6,527 nucleotides of DNA from Bacteroidota bacterium (GTDB taxonomy: Bacteria; Bacteroidota; Bacteroidia; Flavobacteriales_F; PHOS-HE28): contig CAUJFM010000262.1 in the NCBI GenBank assembly GCA_963169595.1, forward strand, positions 1 to 6,527, given 5' to 3'. Below are positions 6,146 to 6,527 of this stretch, piece after piece; within the stretch, counting starts at the first letter, position 1; every line of letters starts with the position of its first letter. A program made the position numbers and the translations under genes. The notes under the pieces are model-generated. The model was given only the letters and a program-made list of their open reading frames with translations, searched no databases and was not told the origin of the DNA.

Positions 6146-6222
6146 CTTTTCCGTCGATCGCTGCCGGGCAAATTACCCCAGCATGCGCACATGCCCGATT
6201 CACCGCACAGTTCATCACATAT

Positions 6223-6242
6223 CTTTCAATACTATTTGAAAG
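6223..6242. promoter_or_regulatory. Inverted repeat, candidate operator
   Basis: CTTTCAA (6223-6229) and TTGAAAG (6236-6242) form a perfect 7-bp inverted repeat with a six-base spacer. The right arm contains the TTG (6236-6238) proposed as the -33 element of the downstream regulator's promoter. The repeat sits in an AT-rich patch that stands out from the GC-rich surroundings. Winged-helix regulators usually bind such dyads as dimers, so autorepression is a reasonable inference. The site is also 78 bases upstream of the divergent recQ start. Confidence 0.55.
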
Positions 6243-6266
6243 TACCGTCTTGACGATCTACATTTG
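6236..6266 (+). promoter_or_regulatory. Bacteroidota-type promoter for the GbsR-like gene
   Basis: TTG (6236-6238, within TTTG) is followed after 20 bases by TACATTTG (6259-6266), the same eight-base -7 element as in the tRNA promoter. Transcription would start near 6273, leaving a leader of only about 15 bases before the ATG at 6288. Exact consensus and suitable spacing support it. Confidence 0.75.
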
Positions 6267-6287
6267 ACCCGCTGACCATCGAAGACC

Positions 6288-6527
6288 ATGGAACTCCGCG
6301 AAGCCAAGGACAAGTTCATCCAGGCCTGGGGCGCGTTCGGAAGCCAATGGGGGATCAACCGCAGCATGGCCCAGGTGCATGCACTGCTGTTGATCAGCCC
6401 GGAGCCGCTGAGCACCGAGGACGTGATGGAGCAGCTCAACATCAGCCGCGGCAATGCGAACATGAACCTGCGCGCGCTGATCGACTGGCACCTGGTGGAC
6501 CGCGTGCTGAAGACCGGTGAGCGGCGG
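6288..6527 (+). CDS. GbsR/MarR-family transcriptional regulator (5' part)
   Basis: The reading frame is open from the ATG at 6288 to the window end (80 codons, no stop), so the gene is cut by the window edge. The sequence begins MELREAKDKFIQAWGAFGSQ and continues into a winged helix-turn-helix. HALLLISPEPLSTEDVMEQL (31-50) contains the first part of the motif, and NISRGNANMNLRALIDW (51-67) is the likely recognition helix region. DRVLKTGERR (71-80) enters the wing. This arrangement matches GbsR-type regulators, a MarR-related group named after the choline-responsive repressor of glycine-betaine synthesis in Bacillus subtilis. Bacteroidota carry many such proteins of about 160-170 residues with unknown ligands, so about half is present. 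Its own strong promoter and an overlapping inverted repeat suggest autoregulation. The targets are not visible here. Confidence 0.85.
   Translation, partial: MELREAKDKFIQAWGAFGSQWGINRSMAQVHALLLISPEPLSTEDVMEQLNISRGNANMNLRALIDWHLVDRVLKTGERR

Noticed and set aside
6169..6175. TAATTTG on the minus strand as a recQ -7 promoter element
   Set aside because: It is one base short of TAnnTTTG and has no TTG at 17-23 bases upstream, so it was not listed as a feature.

Overview
The window looks like chromosomal sequence from a high-GC member of the Bacteroidota, perhaps a high-GC Flavobacteriales lineage; the lineage is inferred. Two intergenic sites match the Bacteroidota primary sigma-factor promoter (TTG, 19-20 bases, TAnnTTTG), one before the tRNA gene and one before the last gene. 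Most genes lack a strong Shine-Dalgarno sequence, which also fits that phylum. Third codon positions are very GC-rich, so long shadow ORFs run antisense to the real genes.

Layout: positions 1-300 hold a promoter, a tRNA-Asp(GTC) gene and its terminator. A second, nearly identical copy of the tRNA 3' end plus terminator lies 113 bases downstream, and the two copies flank an imperfect-palindrome element. Positions 429-4316 form a tightly packed plus-strand gene set: phosphoenolpyruvate synthase (ppsA), a 64-codon proline-rich ORF, a COG1926-type phosphoribosyltransferase and a small alpha/beta hydrolase. Junctions are a 2-3 base gap or overlaps of 4 and 14 bases, so co-transcription and translational coupling are likely. 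Positions 4313-6145 (minus strand) encode a full-length RecQ helicase whose stop codon overlaps the hydrolase stop inside one CTAG. From 6288 to the window end runs the first 80 codons of a GbsR/MarR-type regulator on the plus strand, divergent from recQ, with an inverted repeat overlapping its promoter.

How the genes fit together: PpsA makes PEP from pyruvate and is an entry point to gluconeogenesis. The phosphoribosyltransferase and hydrolase are a known pair, fused into one protein in some bacteria, with unknown substrates. Their coupling to ppsA, with a small disordered protein between, is the most unusual feature here. RecQ and the regulator look like ordinary neighbours with no evident functional link to the operon. 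No CRISPR array, transposase, phage gene or obvious defence system was seen.
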